A stretch of 64,000 bases of DNA, taken from NCBI RefSeq assembly GCF_964340395.1, contig NC_135553.1, positions 19,913,849 through 19,977,848 of the forward strand, written 5' to 3'. Position numbers and translations under genes: made by a program. Positions 30,184-40,166 of this stretch are shown piece after piece. How positions within the stretch are numbered: the first letter of the stretch is position 1; every line of letters begins with the position of its first letter. The DNA comes from Glandiceps talaboti (taxonomy: Eukaryota > Hemichordata > Enteropneusta > Spengelidae). The notes under the pieces were generated by a model, which worked only from the letters and a program-made list of their open reading frames with translations, was not told the origin of the DNA and ran no database searches.

Positions 30184-31026
30184 ATGATGCGAACACGCTC
30201 AAAGACAATCAACGCCAGGAAGCTGAGCATTGCAAACTGTCGACGCACGTATCCACGATGTGTCATGACAACTACGAAGACTAACACCATAGTCAAAACG
30301 CTGTACACGAGACGTATCATTCCTGGCATCGACACGAAGACGTGGACGATCGACAGCCCATCTGGACCCGTGAACAGCGAGATGGAGTACGTCCGTGACC
30401 GTATCAAGAAAGGTGTACCGTCATCTGTATTGAAAGACGGTGTCCTCGCCTTCATGTTAAACCACTGGCTGAGGAAAATACCAATTTGCTTCCGATACGG
30501 CATACAGCGTCCAAAGTCAGTGGACAGATTTCACACTTTCGTCGAGAAAGTTCTGAACGTACCGTTCCTGTGGTTTGTTGCTGCAGAAATCGTGATGGAC
30601 AAACCCATGGGTAAAGGAGTGTATCGACGAAGGCAGACGAGAATCTACGTCAAAAACGCAAAGCGCCTGTACGCCAGTCAGCTCCAAACCCGTTCCGATG
30701 CTAGGATACCACTACGTACGCTCCTTGGATCAAGAAACGCTACCCTTGTACATTCCGATTTAACTGATGCAGAGAATGCAGCCATACTCGATGTTTACGT
30801 AAACGTGTTCCGAGAAGAACACTTTCGTCTGCTTGGCGTCACCACACCGCCCGTAACAACAACAGGCAGCGATTGTGAGGTAACTGTGAGAGAGTTCTTC
30901 GTACCGTTGGCAGAGGACGAAAAAGATGTTGACAACACACTGATGGAGAAGATTTCAAGTCACCTTGTGTGTAACCCGTTGAGTGGAGACAATATATCGT
31001 ACTTGTTATTTGATGCCACACGTTGA
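30184..31026 (+). CDS. Unknown basic protein, tandem copy 1 (280 aa)
   Basis: Very basic N-terminus (first ~60 residues rich in Arg, Lys and Thr, likely nucleic-acid binding or nuclear localisation), then a globular region with FHTFVEK and FLWFVAAEIVMD segments, and a C-terminal acidic region ending YLLFDATR. No known domain is recognised. A paralogue follows in tandem at 31361. The first 59 residues of both copies are identical, whereas the rest differs frequently. Confidence 0.75.
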   Translation: MMRTRSKTINARKLSIANCRRTYPRCVMTTTKTNTIVKTLYTRRIIPGIDTKTWTIDSPSGPVNSEMEYVRDRIKKGVPSSVLKDGVLAFMLNHWLRKIPICFRYGIQRPKSVDRFHTFVEKVLNVPFLWFVAAEIVMDKPMGKGVYRRRQTRIYVKNAKRLYASQLQTRSDARIPLRTLLGSRNATLVHSDLTDAENAAILDVYVNVFREEHFRLLGVTTPPVTTTGSDCEVTVREFFVPLAEDEKDVDNTLMEKISSHLVCNPLSGDNISYLLFDATR

Positions 31027-31360
31027 TATTGTACACAGACATGCATTCACTCACTCCTACATACATGATTTAATGCCTACAGAGATACACACAACACATG
31101 CCTACTTGACAATGTATATATTATTGAAAAATGTATTTATTGTTACTTAAAAAAAGAAAAAGAAAAAAAAAGACTAGTTCCAAGTATGTAAAAATATTGA
31201 ATTGCATTGCACTCGTCAATCAATTCCAGGAAGCTGTTGAAGTTTAATGCATGTCAGACTTTTTTGTGTGTGACGTCAGAGTTTTCTGTTTAGCATTGAG
31301 TGACGTTGAGTTCCAAGTACATAAAAACATTGTATTGCACTACATTGCACCGTCTGCACC

Positions 31361-32203
31361 ATGATGCGAACACGCTCGAAGACAATCAACGCCAGGAAGC
31401 TGAGCATTGCAAACTGTCGACGCACGTATCCACGATGTGTCATGACAACTACGAAGACTAACACCATAGTCAAAACGCTGTACACGAGACGTATCATTCC
31501 TGGCATCGACACGAAGACGTGGACGATCGACAGCCCTTGCGAACCCGTGAACAGTGACATGGAATACGTCCGTGACCGTATCAAGAACAGTGTTCAGTTA
31601 TATGTATTGAAAGACGGTGTTTTAGCCTTCAGGTTAAACTACTGGCTGAGGAAAATACCCATCTGCTTCCGATATGACATGCAACGTCCAAAGTCAGTGG
31701 ACACATTTCACACTTTCGTCGACAAGTTTCTGAACGTACCATACCTGTGGTTTGTTGCTGCTGAAATCGTGATGGACAAACCCGATGGTGAAGGCATGTG
31801 TCAACAAAGGCAGACGAGAATCTACGTCAAAAACGCAAAGCGATTTATTGTGAAACTGCTCCAAACACGTTCCGATGCTTTGATACCACTACGTACGCTC
31901 CTCGGATCAAGAGAAGGTACGCTTGTACATTCAGATTTAAGCAATGCAGAGAATGCAGCCATACTCGATGTTTACGTAAACGTGTTCCGAGAAGAATACT
32001 TTCGTCTGCTTGGCGTCACCACACCACCCGTAACAACAACTGCCAGCGAATGTGAGGTAACTGTGCGCGAGTTCTTCGTACCTTTGTCAGAGGAAGAAAA
32101 ATTTGTCGACTACACACTGATGGAGAAGATTTCAAATGACCTTGCGTGTACCCCGTTGAACGGAGAAGATGTTTCGTACTTGTTATTTGATGCTGCATGT
32201 TGA
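31361..32203 (+). CDS. Unknown basic protein, tandem copy 2 (280 aa)
   Basis: Paralogue of the gene at 30184 with the same length. Promoter and the first ~175 coding bases are the same but for one substitution; the sequence then diverges abruptly after the WTIDSP segment, suggesting conversion or a copied 5' end. Retains the FHTFVDK, LWFVAAEIVMD and YLLFDA landmarks. It is convergent with the gene ending at 32357, with an A-rich polyadenylation region between. Confidence 0.75.
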   Translation: MMRTRSKTINARKLSIANCRRTYPRCVMTTTKTNTIVKTLYTRRIIPGIDTKTWTIDSPCEPVNSDMEYVRDRIKNSVQLYVLKDGVLAFRLNYWLRKIPICFRYDMQRPKSVDTFHTFVDKFLNVPYLWFVAAEIVMDKPDGEGMCQQRQTRIYVKNAKRFIVKLLQTRSDALIPLRTLLGSREGTLVHSDLSNAENAAILDVYVNVFREEYFRLLGVTTPPVTTTASECEVTVREFFVPLSEEEKFVDYTLMEKISNDLACTPLNGEDVSYLLFDAAC

Positions 32204-32356
32204 TGTTGTACACAGATGTGCATTCACTCACTCGTACACGCATGCATACATGTTTACAGACAAGTGTCAACATGACTATATTGTTGAAAATGCCTTTATT
32301 TATTTTACTTTTAAAAAAAAAAGACAAAAACAAGACAAAAAAAATAACCTGATAAT

Positions 32357-33367
32357 TTAGAAATCAGAATACGACAATGGTGTAAAGTCAATGCGATGAA
32401 CATTATCCTGTTGGTGTTCCCAATGTAATTTGTTCATGGCAGCATTTAGTTTCAAACCATTGTAGTTCAGTTTGATACCGGTTTCTTTCACTACAAGTTG
32501 ATACGGTATCATGTAGTCTTTATGAAAATCAATAAAATCAAACGAAAATGTCTCCAAGTAATCTTGTAGTGTGACTATGCTTTCTTTTGTTGGGTCCATG
32601 CAGTGAACATTGACAGTGTGAGTGCGACACAGTATGCATGGGTGACAACCAAACTGTTGAGTTTGCAAGGCCATGTCATTTTCACTTTCGTTTCCAACGA
32701 TCAGTTTCTTGAGGGCGTCTGCATTCAAACACTCGGCCAAAACGGGACTCTCCTTGCAGTCACATTCATGTCTGATGTAACGACTCAGACACATTTCCCC
32801 ATTGGAACACGGTCGTAGCACAAAGGTACCGAACTGCCTTGGCTCGAACCCATTGTGATTGACTACTTCCAATGTCCAAACGTCTGGTTGCAAAACCTCA
32901 TTGGGTATGGTGCTTATCTTCTCTAACAGAGCCTCACAGCTCAAAAGTTTAGCTGTCAGTTTGCGTTGAACAGTCCTACACTGGGACTGGTCGTCTGCCT
33001 CCTGTTTAACATTCAAAACGAATTGTTCAAACATGTTAGCATCACACATAGATATGTCGATGGAAGCCTTTCGATTACTGGCTACTCTCTTCCTGAAACG
33101 GGTACCCGAACTTTTGCTCGAAGCACAACATGTGTCCTGTACTTCCACGACACTGTGGTCTGTTCTGCGCAATATGCGTTTTCTACAAATAGCATTTTGA
33201 AAGACCATGTCTTCGTCTGATGACAGGTAATCACTTTCACTGTCACTGTTTGCATTGCTATTTGCTTTCAGGAGTAAGGGTGGTTGTTCACTTTGGGGGG
33301 ATTGCTTCGCTTTGTTTTCACAACACATTTGAAACAGTTCAGGTATTGTGCTTTGTCTGAAAGACAT
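32357..33367 (-). CDS. Unknown 336-aa protein sharing its N-terminus with the 769-aa BTB protein
   Basis: Residues 1-53 (starting MSFRQSTIPELFQM, then a KANSNA…DYLSSDED acidic end) match the N-terminus of the protein at 34299; the remainder does not. The C-terminal half has scattered Cys/His, including HECDC and CHPCILCRTHTVNVHC, that could bind zinc. No catalytic motif seen. The promoter region is likewise shared with the 769-aa gene. Function unknown. Confidence 0.75.
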   Translation of the reverse strand: MSFRQSTIPELFQMCCENKAKQSPQSEQPPLLLKANSNANSDSESDYLSSDEDMVFQNAICRKRILRRTDHSVVEVQDTCCASSKSSGTRFRKRVASNRKASIDISMCDANMFEQFVLNVKQEADDQSQCRTVQRKLTAKLLSCEALLEKISTIPNEVLQPDVWTLEVVNHNGFEPRQFGTFVLRPCSNGEMCLSRYIRHECDCKESPVLAECLNADALKKLIVGNESENDMALQTQQFGCHPCILCRTHTVNVHCMDPTKESIVTLQDYLETFSFDFIDFHKDYMIPYQLVVKETGIKLNYNGLKLNAAMNKLHWEHQQDNVHRIDFTPLSYSDF

Positions 33368-33385
33368 TTTTGAAGTGATACTGTG

Positions 33386-33577
33386 TTACTGTTGAGACTG
33401 ACTTTTTATAGCATTCGTGACGTGAGTCCATGCCTGTTTCAAAATTGTTCCCACGTACGTGACTACTGCTAAGATGTCGTCATGCGTTCCAGGCACTAAC
33501 AGAAGTATACAGATAACAAGAGCAATCATTAGAATTGAGATAACAGTACACGACACACAAGCCATTTTTTTTTGCAT
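33386..33577 (-). CDS. Small membrane protein, 63 aa
   Basis: ATG at 33577 (second Met at residue 5) opens a frame with one strong transmembrane helix (TVISILMIALVICILLLVP) preceded by a Cys pair and followed by a ~35-residue tail. It ends 19 bases before the ATG of the 336-aa gene on the same strand. The related stretch upstream of the 769-aa gene (36609-36770) has lost part of the frame by deletion, so this is the surviving copy. It could be a small envelope protein. Confidence 0.5.
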   Translation of the reverse strand: MQKKMACVSCTVISILMIALVICILLLVPGTHDDILAVVTYVGTILKQAWTHVTNAIKSQSQQ

Positions 33578-33893
33578 ACATAAATGTTTTTGTTCTTATG
33601 TCTCTCACAAATACAAATGTTTTACACTTTTAACAGATGGCAACAACATTTAAAAGGTAGTCCTTTTGCTCATATCATGGCAAAGTACGTACTACTACAC
33701 AGTATGTGACACTTCCTACAAATCATTGGAAAGAAAGGACGCCCTCTGTGGCAATATTTCTTCCCCTGCCGTTTTCATCGAAAACCTAGCAAGGGAGAAC
33801 TGCTTTCTATGTTGTAGTGTAAGGACAAATATACATCCCAGTACATAGTACAAAATGGCAGATAAAGATAACCAACCCATTGCACATGTGGCA

Positions 33894-34010
33894 TGTGAAA
33901 AGACCCTTGAAATTATAATACTAGTATATCACATATGTCGTTAATGTTATGGCAATTAATGGTGATGTTTTTGAATAATTTGTCGAATTTATTCAATCCT
34001 ACGTCGAGGT
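33894..34010. repeat. Isolated partial copy of the 311-bp repeat
   Basis: AAGACCCTTGAAATTA, ATCACATATGTCGTTAAT, GGCAATTAATGGT and TTGTCGAATTTATTCAATC occur in the same order as in the array at 37095-38275, with small deletions. Confidence 0.8.
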
Positions 34011-34034
34011 CGTTTTAGGGAAAAAATGACTATG

Positions 34035-34118
34035 TCCCCCAAACCGGATTCGAACCGGTGACCTATGGATATCGGTTATGTCTACAGTCCACCGCTCTGA
34101 CAACTGAGCTACTGGGGG
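34035..34118 (-). tRNA. tRNA-Tyr (GTA) with an 11-nt intron
   Basis: The minus strand folds as a full tRNA: acceptor CCCCCAG/TTGGGGG (one G-U), D-arm with GCTC/GAGC, anticodon stem GTGGA/TCCAT, anticodon GTA at 34085-34083, T-arm ACCGG-TTCGAAT-CCGGT with a perfect B-box GGTTCGAATCC, discriminator A. An 11-nt insertion one base 3' of the anticodon (34071-34081) is at the canonical nuclear tRNA-Tyr intron position. This is a eukaryotic-type gene lying between viral genes. No CCA is encoded. Confidence 0.93.
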
Positions 34119-34298
34119 AAGTCTTCACACACAGACACACGGTGTGGCAATATACAAAAAGGAGTGTGTGTGTGTGTGTAAAATGCGTGTGACACAATTC
34201 TCGATTTGTGTGGACACGAAGACCACTGACATTTTTTTATTAATAATTTCACAAGACGAATGATATTAAATATACAAACACTGTATCTTATTATTGTC

Positions 34299-36608
34299 CT
34301 ATATGTGAACGTTCTCTTCCCATGCTCCAAAAGGTTCAACTCTGTGTACACCCCACTTTGACATTCTTTGTGTTTGATCTCCATACTTTTTCACTGGAGT
34401 GATGGTCATTTCTTTTAAATCAATGACAAGGTTATATTCTCTGAAGAAGACCGCGGTGCTTACAAGTACTTCGTCTCCACAGTAGAGTATAACTTTCGTC
34501 CCTCTTGCACACACTTTTCCTGTCAGTGGCACAGTTTTGTTTTTTTTACGACACGAAGTGACGTGTGTGTTACCTTTACACCTAAACACACATGGACTCT
34601 TTATCCTGTCGAAAAAGGACATTGTCACACGCACATCTTTACTTTTCATAACCACGTTGTGCCAAGCCATACTTTCGCCTGTCTGAAGGCGATATATTGG
34701 TATTTGCACTTGCATTAGACATGTGTTGCTGCACGTATCTACCTCGCCTTTGGTGAAGTACATTTTCCCCAGGAAAATTACACCAAAAGAAAACAAGTAA
34801 AACATAGAGGGAAAATAATCACCTTCTTCAATCGGTGGATAATCGAAAGCGTGGAGTGTGGCAAACGTTAAAGGCATGCCGTCCGCCTTAGTGATCACAT
34901 GATCGACATTCTTGTACGACGAGTTAATGTTAGCTGTTTGCACGTAAGTTTTACGTGCAAGAGCATCTGAAGCATAAACAATGTTAAGATCATAGCGATC
35001 GTGACCTGGCATGAAACATACCGTCGATGACGGTTTGATGACATGCGATGGAATATCTGACATTAAGTATGCTTTTGAACGCACGCCCGAAGTGTCGTAG
35101 TGTTTGATTTTCCACTCTCCATCTTTGTGAACAATGTAGAGCATCTCTACCTCTTCTACCTGGACAAAGATGAAAACAAATTCTTCATAGATGTGTACAT
35201 TCAAAGGCATGTCGCTATACATAATATAGTAGTGACGAGGTATTTCGAGCAGCGATTCCCACATCCATGAATCCCATCTTAGCAAAGAGTCCAAATTACC
35301 ACTCCACAAATATAATGAATTTGGGTTTGACGGTGATCTATAGACATAGAAAATGCGTTTTCCACTGTCGTTGAATTTTAGGTTGTAGTGTCTATACATG
35401 ACGAGTTTTTTAGACCTGTCATGTTGAACAGATTGCGGTAATCTTATGTAATTGAGTATGTCAGCGTAGTAGTCAAACACAAGGATCGACGGTGAATTAC
35501 ATTGTTCTTGTATTCCAACGAAATAGAATGCTCGGTCTATTGGTCTACAGTGTGTCTTTTTTACTGCTTTTTTAGTTTCTTGCACAAAGTCCCTCAAAAC
35601 CGTTTCTATGAGTTGATCTCGCAAGTTTGATTTCTCCATGTTGCGTATATTGTCTAAAAACAACTGCACGGACGGAGACAGGTTTTGACACAATGTCAAA
35701 CCACCTTTTATGAGTAAGGGTCTCATCATGTCACAGACTGTGTCAAAAATCATCGTATTGACATATTCGTCAAATGTGTTCAAGTGCAAGAACAATTTGC
35801 TTATGGTAATAATTTCATCCGCCATAGTGCTTCCATTCCTTTGCCACCATATCTGAACTAAATTGAACACGTCTATGTCACAACCTCTGAAACATTTCTT
35901 TGTATGCACGAATCTGGATAATACGCTCAGGTCCCAGAGCTGAAATAAAACGAAATCATCTTCAGTGAAGTCCTTTTTCATGTAGATTTTTATCAAACCA
36001 GCAACAGTGTCTGCCAAATCACTGTGCGTTTCTGATAGACCTCGCGTGCATATAACGGCGAAGTAGTCGGTCATTGTTTGGAGGTCAGTGCGAGATCTAG
36101 AGGTGAAACAGTAGCGATCTCTCTTCCTGAAGTGTTCTTCAATATCTCTTTGGAGGTGAGCAATCCAGTTTTTCATACATAGAAAATCTGCAGCCAATGT
36201 GATGTCTGCCAGATTGTCTTTTTCGATAATAAACTTACGTCTTTTCTTTCCACTCTGGTAATAGGTGTAGGAACTGAACGTTTTCGTCTGAACGTACAAC
36301 AAGAACAAATGCATGTACTGAATATCAAAGTGTAACTTTTTGACGTGGTTATCCAAATATACAGTGTCTTGTAGTAACGAGTAAAACCGTATCAAACAAT
36401 CCAACCACGGTACTTCTTCTTTCATCGTCACAGGTGTGACGTAATATTTGTTGCCTTGTAGGCGAAGGCATATCGTCCTGTCTTCATCTGATGACAGGTA
36501 ATCACTGTCTGCATTGCTGTTTGCTTTCAGGAGCAAGGGTGGTTGCTTCCCTTTGTTTTCACAATACATTTGAAACAGTTCAGGTGTTGTGCTTTGTCTG
36601 AGAGACAT
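34299..36608 (-). CDS. BTB/BACK-kelch-like protein, 769 aa
   Basis: Residues 1-45 are the N-terminal cassette shared with the 336-aa protein. A BTB-like region follows (about 45-155, with the ITLAADFLCMKNW signature), then a helical BACK-like region (about 160-300), and a long C-terminal part with repeated short beta-strand blocks around YVYRSP, YIMYSD, MLYIVHKDGEW and AFDYPP, resembling a degenerate kelch propeller. Such proteins recruit substrates to cullin-3 ubiquitin ligases. Organisation matches the protein at 46267. ATG at 36608. The kelch assignment is from pattern, not from conserved GG motifs. Confidence 0.7.
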   Translation of the reverse strand: MSLRQSTTPELFQMYCENKGKQPPLLLKANSNADSDYLSSDEDRTICLRLQGNKYYVTPVTMKEEVPWLDCLIRFYSLLQDTVYLDNHVKKLHFDIQYMHLFLLYVQTKTFSSYTYYQSGKKRRKFIIEKDNLADITLAADFLCMKNWIAHLQRDIEEHFRKRDRYCFTSRSRTDLQTMTDYFAVICTRGLSETHSDLADTVAGLIKIYMKKDFTEDDFVLFQLWDLSVLSRFVHTKKCFRGCDIDVFNLVQIWWQRNGSTMADEIITISKLFLHLNTFDEYVNTMIFDTVCDMMRPLLIKGGLTLCQNLSPSVQLFLDNIRNMEKSNLRDQLIETVLRDFVQETKKAVKKTHCRPIDRAFYFVGIQEQCNSPSILVFDYYADILNYIRLPQSVQHDRSKKLVMYRHYNLKFNDSGKRIFYVYRSPSNPNSLYLWSGNLDSLLRWDSWMWESLLEIPRHYYIMYSDMPLNVHIYEEFVFIFVQVEEVEMLYIVHKDGEWKIKHYDTSGVRSKAYLMSDIPSHVIKPSSTVCFMPGHDRYDLNIVYASDALARKTYVQTANINSSYKNVDHVITKADGMPLTFATLHAFDYPPIEEGDYFPSMFYLFSFGVIFLGKMYFTKGEVDTCSNTCLMQVQIPIYRLQTGESMAWHNVVMKSKDVRVTMSFFDRIKSPCVFRCKGNTHVTSCRKKNKTVPLTGKVCARGTKVILYCGDEVLVSTAVFFREYNLVIDLKEMTITPVKKYGDQTQRMSKWGVHRVEPFGAWEENVHI

Positions 36609-36770
36609 TTTTGAAATGATACTGTGTTAGTGTTGAGACTGACTTTTTATATCATTCGTGACGTGAGTCCATGCCTGTTTCGAAATTGTTCCCACATACG
36701 TTCCAGGCACTAACAGAAGTATACAGATAACAATACACGACAATGTACGTAGTACAAAATGGCAGATAAA
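36609..36770 (-). pseudogene. Duplicated promoter and remnant of the small membrane gene
   Basis: Matches 33368-33560 closely (TTGAGACTGACTTTTTATA, CATTCGTGACGTGAGTCCATGCCTGTTTC, CCAGGCACTAACAGAAGTATACAGATAACA), but lacks the middle bases that encode part of the transmembrane protein. The TATA-like TATAAAAAGT element near the gene start is kept in the 33.4-kb copy; here it reads GATATAAAAAG. Confidence 0.75.
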
Positions 36771-37094
36771 AGATAAACAACCCATTGCACATGTGGCATA
36801 TAAATTTTGTCACAAAACTACTACATGTATAATCATAGGTTATCGTAGCATATCGGATATTGAACTCTAGGTGGCGTTTTTTTTTTTAAACTTTAAAAAG
36901 TCTTTTGAATTTTATTTTAACACAGTATATTAGAAGGAAGCCCTGGTTAACATCACATTCACGTGTCCTTAATCCTATCTTATAGCAATTGTTTTGCGAC
37001 ATTTAAATCTCCCATAATTCATTGAACATGTTCCCTTTTTACGACAGTTTTGTGAACTAAAGAAGTCCAATGATATGTTCTTTGAATAGCAAAG
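36771..37094. other. AT-rich intergenic stretch
   Basis: Contains TCCCATAATTCATTGAACA, related in inverse orientation to the TGAATTGTGGGA part of the 279-bp repeat. No gene seen. Confidence 0.45.
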
Positions 37095-38275
37095 TCTAAA
37101 TGGTGATGTTTTTTGAATAAAATGACATATAATTTGTCGAATTTATTCAATCTTAAGTTGGTTTATTTGTTGGTGTTCTTTACTTGTGTGAACACGTGAC
37201 TTGTATGCAAATGCAGAGTTGGGAATGTTTTTAACATGGCACTGCATTTTTTTTTTCATTTTTTTTTTCACTGGACACAGAAAGTTTTTTGGAAATCTTT
37301 AAAAACCCCCGATTTTGACATCTTGAAAAAGACCCTTGAAATTAACATAGCAGTACCCTGTTACGTTAGTATAATATCACATATGTCGTTAATCTTATGT
37401 TATGGCAATTAATGGTAATGGTTTTGAATAAATTGACATTTAATTTGTCGAATTTATTCAATCTTAAGTTGGTTTATTTGTTGGTGTTCTTTACTTGTGT
37501 GAACACGTGACTTGTATGCAAATGCAGAGTTGGGAATGTTTTTAACATGGCACTGCATTTTTTTTTTCATTTTTTTTTTCACTGGACACAGAAAGTTTTT
37601 TGGAAATCTTTAAAAAACCCCGATTTTGACATCTTGAAAAAGACCCTTGAAATTAACATAGCAGTACCCTGTTACGTTAGTATAATATCACATATGTCGT
37701 TAATCTTATGTTATGGCAATTAATGGTAATGGTTTTGAATAAATTGACATTTAATTTGTCGAATTTATTCAATCTTAAGTTGGTTTATTTGTTGGTGTTC
37801 TTTACTTGTGTGAACACGTGACTTGTATGCAAATGCAGAGTTGGGAATGTTTTTAACATGGCACTGCATTTTTTTTTTCATTTTTTTTTTCACTGGACAC
37901 AGAAAGTTTTTTGGAAATCTTTAAAAACCCCCGATTTTGACATCTTGAAAAAGACCCTTGAAATTAACATAGCAGTACCCTGTTACGTTAGTATAATATC
38001 ACATATGTCGTTAATCTTATGTTATGGCAATTAATGGTAATGGTTTTGAATAAATTGACATTTAATTTGTCGAATTTATTCAATCTTAAGTTGGTTTATT
38101 TGTTGGTGTTCTTTACTAGTGTGAACACGTGACTTGTATGCAAATGCCGAGTTGGGAATGTTTTTAACATGGCACTGCATTTTTTTTTTCATTTTTTTTT
38201 TCACTGGACACAGAAAGTTTTTTGGAAATCTTTAAAAAAACCCGATTTTGACATCTTGAAAAAGACCCTTTAAAA
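37095..38275. repeat. Tandem array of a 311-bp AT-rich unit (~3.8 copies)
   Basis: The motif GACCCTTGAAATTAACATAG recurs at 37331, 37642 and 37953, and a truncated version at 38264, exactly 311 bases apart. Copies are almost identical, differing at a few bases (for example ACTAGTGTG for ACTTGTGTG in the last). Each has two T-runs, a CACGTGAC E-box-like site and AATCTTTAAAAACCCC(C). Read in reverse it shares its AAGGGTC…GGGGTTTTTAAA core with the 279-bp array. Confidence 0.95.
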
Positions 38276-38450
38276 TACGCCACCCAGGGACCCACTACAT
38301 CACTGTGGCATACTATGTATACATATTTATCTTACGGTTGGTGTTTTGAGACGAAACAAAAATTAAAAGTAGAGAGTTTCTTTGTTTCTTTGTTTTATTA
38401 ACAATAAAGCTTTAATTACAACTAAAACAAATACATATTTCATACTATCT

Positions 38451-39833
38451 CTAGAAAGTTTGCGAAAGTGCTGTGTAGACTGGGTCATCCAGGTAAAGTG
38501 AACATGATTGCTGTGTGTCACATTTCAACTCTGTCAATTCCTTGTGAAGTGCTTCGCTTTTGTCTTTGTGGGACTGTAATTCATCCATAAGAGACTTGAT
38601 TTTGTCTCTGAGAAGATTTGCCATTTGGCTACTACGACAATGTGTCATGTGGAAATCGTGAACAATGCTGACGAGAGGATAACCTTGTGAAGTTTTGGCT
38701 ATTGCCATGATCTCGGAAAGACTTTCTTTGTTGGCTGCAGTGAGTGGTTTAGACATTTTCTGAATAAGGCAGTTTTTCAGAAAGGCTAATTCTTGGTCAC
38801 TGGCCACCATTCTGTCTTGTGAAGCGTGTGGTGAGGTCATATCAGGTGATTTTTTTCTCTTTCTCTTACATGCAGAGGACACAGTGTCAATATTGAACAA
38901 GTCGTTGGCACACCAGGCACCAGGCAGACACTTTGCCAAGGCAGTTATCATGTAGGCGATTACGGAGTTTCCATATGTATCATACTGGTCAGCCTTTGTT
39001 TTTTTCTGGTCTGCGTGTGACTTTGTAAGGAACCTTGTTTTGAATGTAGCTACCGTGTTGTTATCTATGTCTGATGGAGAACAGAACACTGTAGGTGCTG
39101 CAAAACGCCTCTTCCATTTGTTGTTGATAAATCGGACAGAAAAATGATTCGGCGCTACTTTGTTCTGGTAAGACAGCTGCAGGATGTTGCATTTTGGTAA
39201 GCATGTGTTGGCCATCTCGAAAGCAAACTTTTCTCTCTCGAGGAGTTTGTATATCTTGAACCAGTAGACCAGTCCAGTGTACCTTCTACCATTATGATTC
39301 AATAGGTACATCTTGCTGTTGTCTGTAAATTCTTTTGAACAGTCTGGGTCAAACAAAATCACAATGCCAAGTCGAGCAGCAACGAAACGACATTGGTAAT
39401 GGGTCATGGGGAAGAGATCTAAAACTGGTGGATCTCCACGTGTCTTGTTTACGAAGTCGCCCACCTTTGACATTTTTTTAGACGACATTGAAACATGTTT
39501 TGGATTCACCGAGTGATGCAATTTATTGTGCATTGACCTACGTTGTTTTGGCGTCATGAGCTTGATGTTTGAGTTGTGAACTTGTGCCTCGATTAGTTTC
39601 CAAGCCTCGGATGATAAACACACTGTGTATGTTTCCGAACCTTGTAGTTTGGCAAGACAAGGAATGTTGTAAAGTCTCCTGCCTTGAATAGCCGATGATG
39701 ACATGAATGCTTTAATTGATTTCTCCAGAGGCATTATTTTGTCAGAATCAGCTTTGGTGAACATGTTCACCACATGATCGAAAGCCCCTGTGATGTTAAG
39801 TTCGGGGTTTGGACTAGCCGATGCCATTTCCAT
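38451..39833 (-). CDS. Unknown 460-aa protein, paralogue of the spliced gene at 5441-7577
   Basis: Intact single ORF from ATG 39833. It shares with the spliced gene an IPCLAKL…TVCLSSEAWKLIE block, HN-x-N-x-x-x-MT-x-x-QR, FVAARLGIVILFD and GLVYWFKI, and also ends in a helical, likely coiled-coil segment (about 395-445). A KRKRKKSP basic patch near residue 305 could be a nuclear localisation signal. Unlike its paralogue it has no upstream repeated exons visible. Function unknown; a DNA-binding or structural role is possible. Confidence 0.8.
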   Translation of the reverse strand: MEMASASPNPELNITGAFDHVVNMFTKADSDKIMPLEKSIKAFMSSSAIQGRRLYNIPCLAKLQGSETYTVCLSSEAWKLIEAQVHNSNIKLMTPKQRRSMHNKLHHSVNPKHVSMSSKKMSKVGDFVNKTRGDPPVLDLFPMTHYQCRFVAARLGIVILFDPDCSKEFTDNSKMYLLNHNGRRYTGLVYWFKIYKLLEREKFAFEMANTCLPKCNILQLSYQNKVAPNHFSVRFINNKWKRRFAAPTVFCSPSDIDNNTVATFKTRFLTKSHADQKKTKADQYDTYGNSVIAYMITALAKCLPGAWCANDLFNIDTVSSACKRKRKKSPDMTSPHASQDRMVASDQELAFLKNCLIQKMSKPLTAANKESLSEIMAIAKTSQGYPLVSIVHDFHMTHCRSSQMANLLRDKIKSLMDELQSHKDKSEALHKELTELKCDTQQSCSLYLDDPVYTALSQTF

Positions 39834-39920
39834 CGTTTTGACTGACTTGAAATTGCAGAAAAGAACTCATTTATAGTATTTTATTAGTGACGTTTTATTT
39901 TTAGGCTCGTTCTTAACAGG

Positions 39921-40166
39921 CTACGTAAGATTCATTGTGTTAACAGTGGTGTTTATCAATAAACCAGTTTTACGTATTGGGTGAAAAAGGGTAGGAGGGA
40001 AGTCGAGTTGCATCCAGTAACTGGTATGGTTTGTTGAAAAGACAATTGCCAAAGGCGTGACTCCTTCAATTTCAATCCCTTTAATCAAACAGCAGCCCAA
40101 GACCATTAACAATATCACAATCCCGTACTTTATCATATCGTATTCGATTAGAGAATACAACACCAA
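39921..40166 (-). CDS. Small secreted/membrane glycoprotein candidate, 81 aa
   Basis: Starts at ATG 40166, overlapping the last codons of the 431-aa gene by 19 bases on the same strand. Residues 13-30 are hydrophobic (YGIVILLMVLGCCLI), fitting a signal peptide or anchor. Two or three N-x-T/S sites (NHTS, NTTV, and a terminal NLT) lie in the remainder. The tight overlap favours a real gene; family unknown. Confidence 0.5.
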   Translation of the reverse strand: MVLYSLIEYDMIKYGIVILLMVLGCCLIKGIEIEGVTPLAIVFSTNHTSYWMQLDFPPTLFHPIRKTGLLINTTVNTMNLT

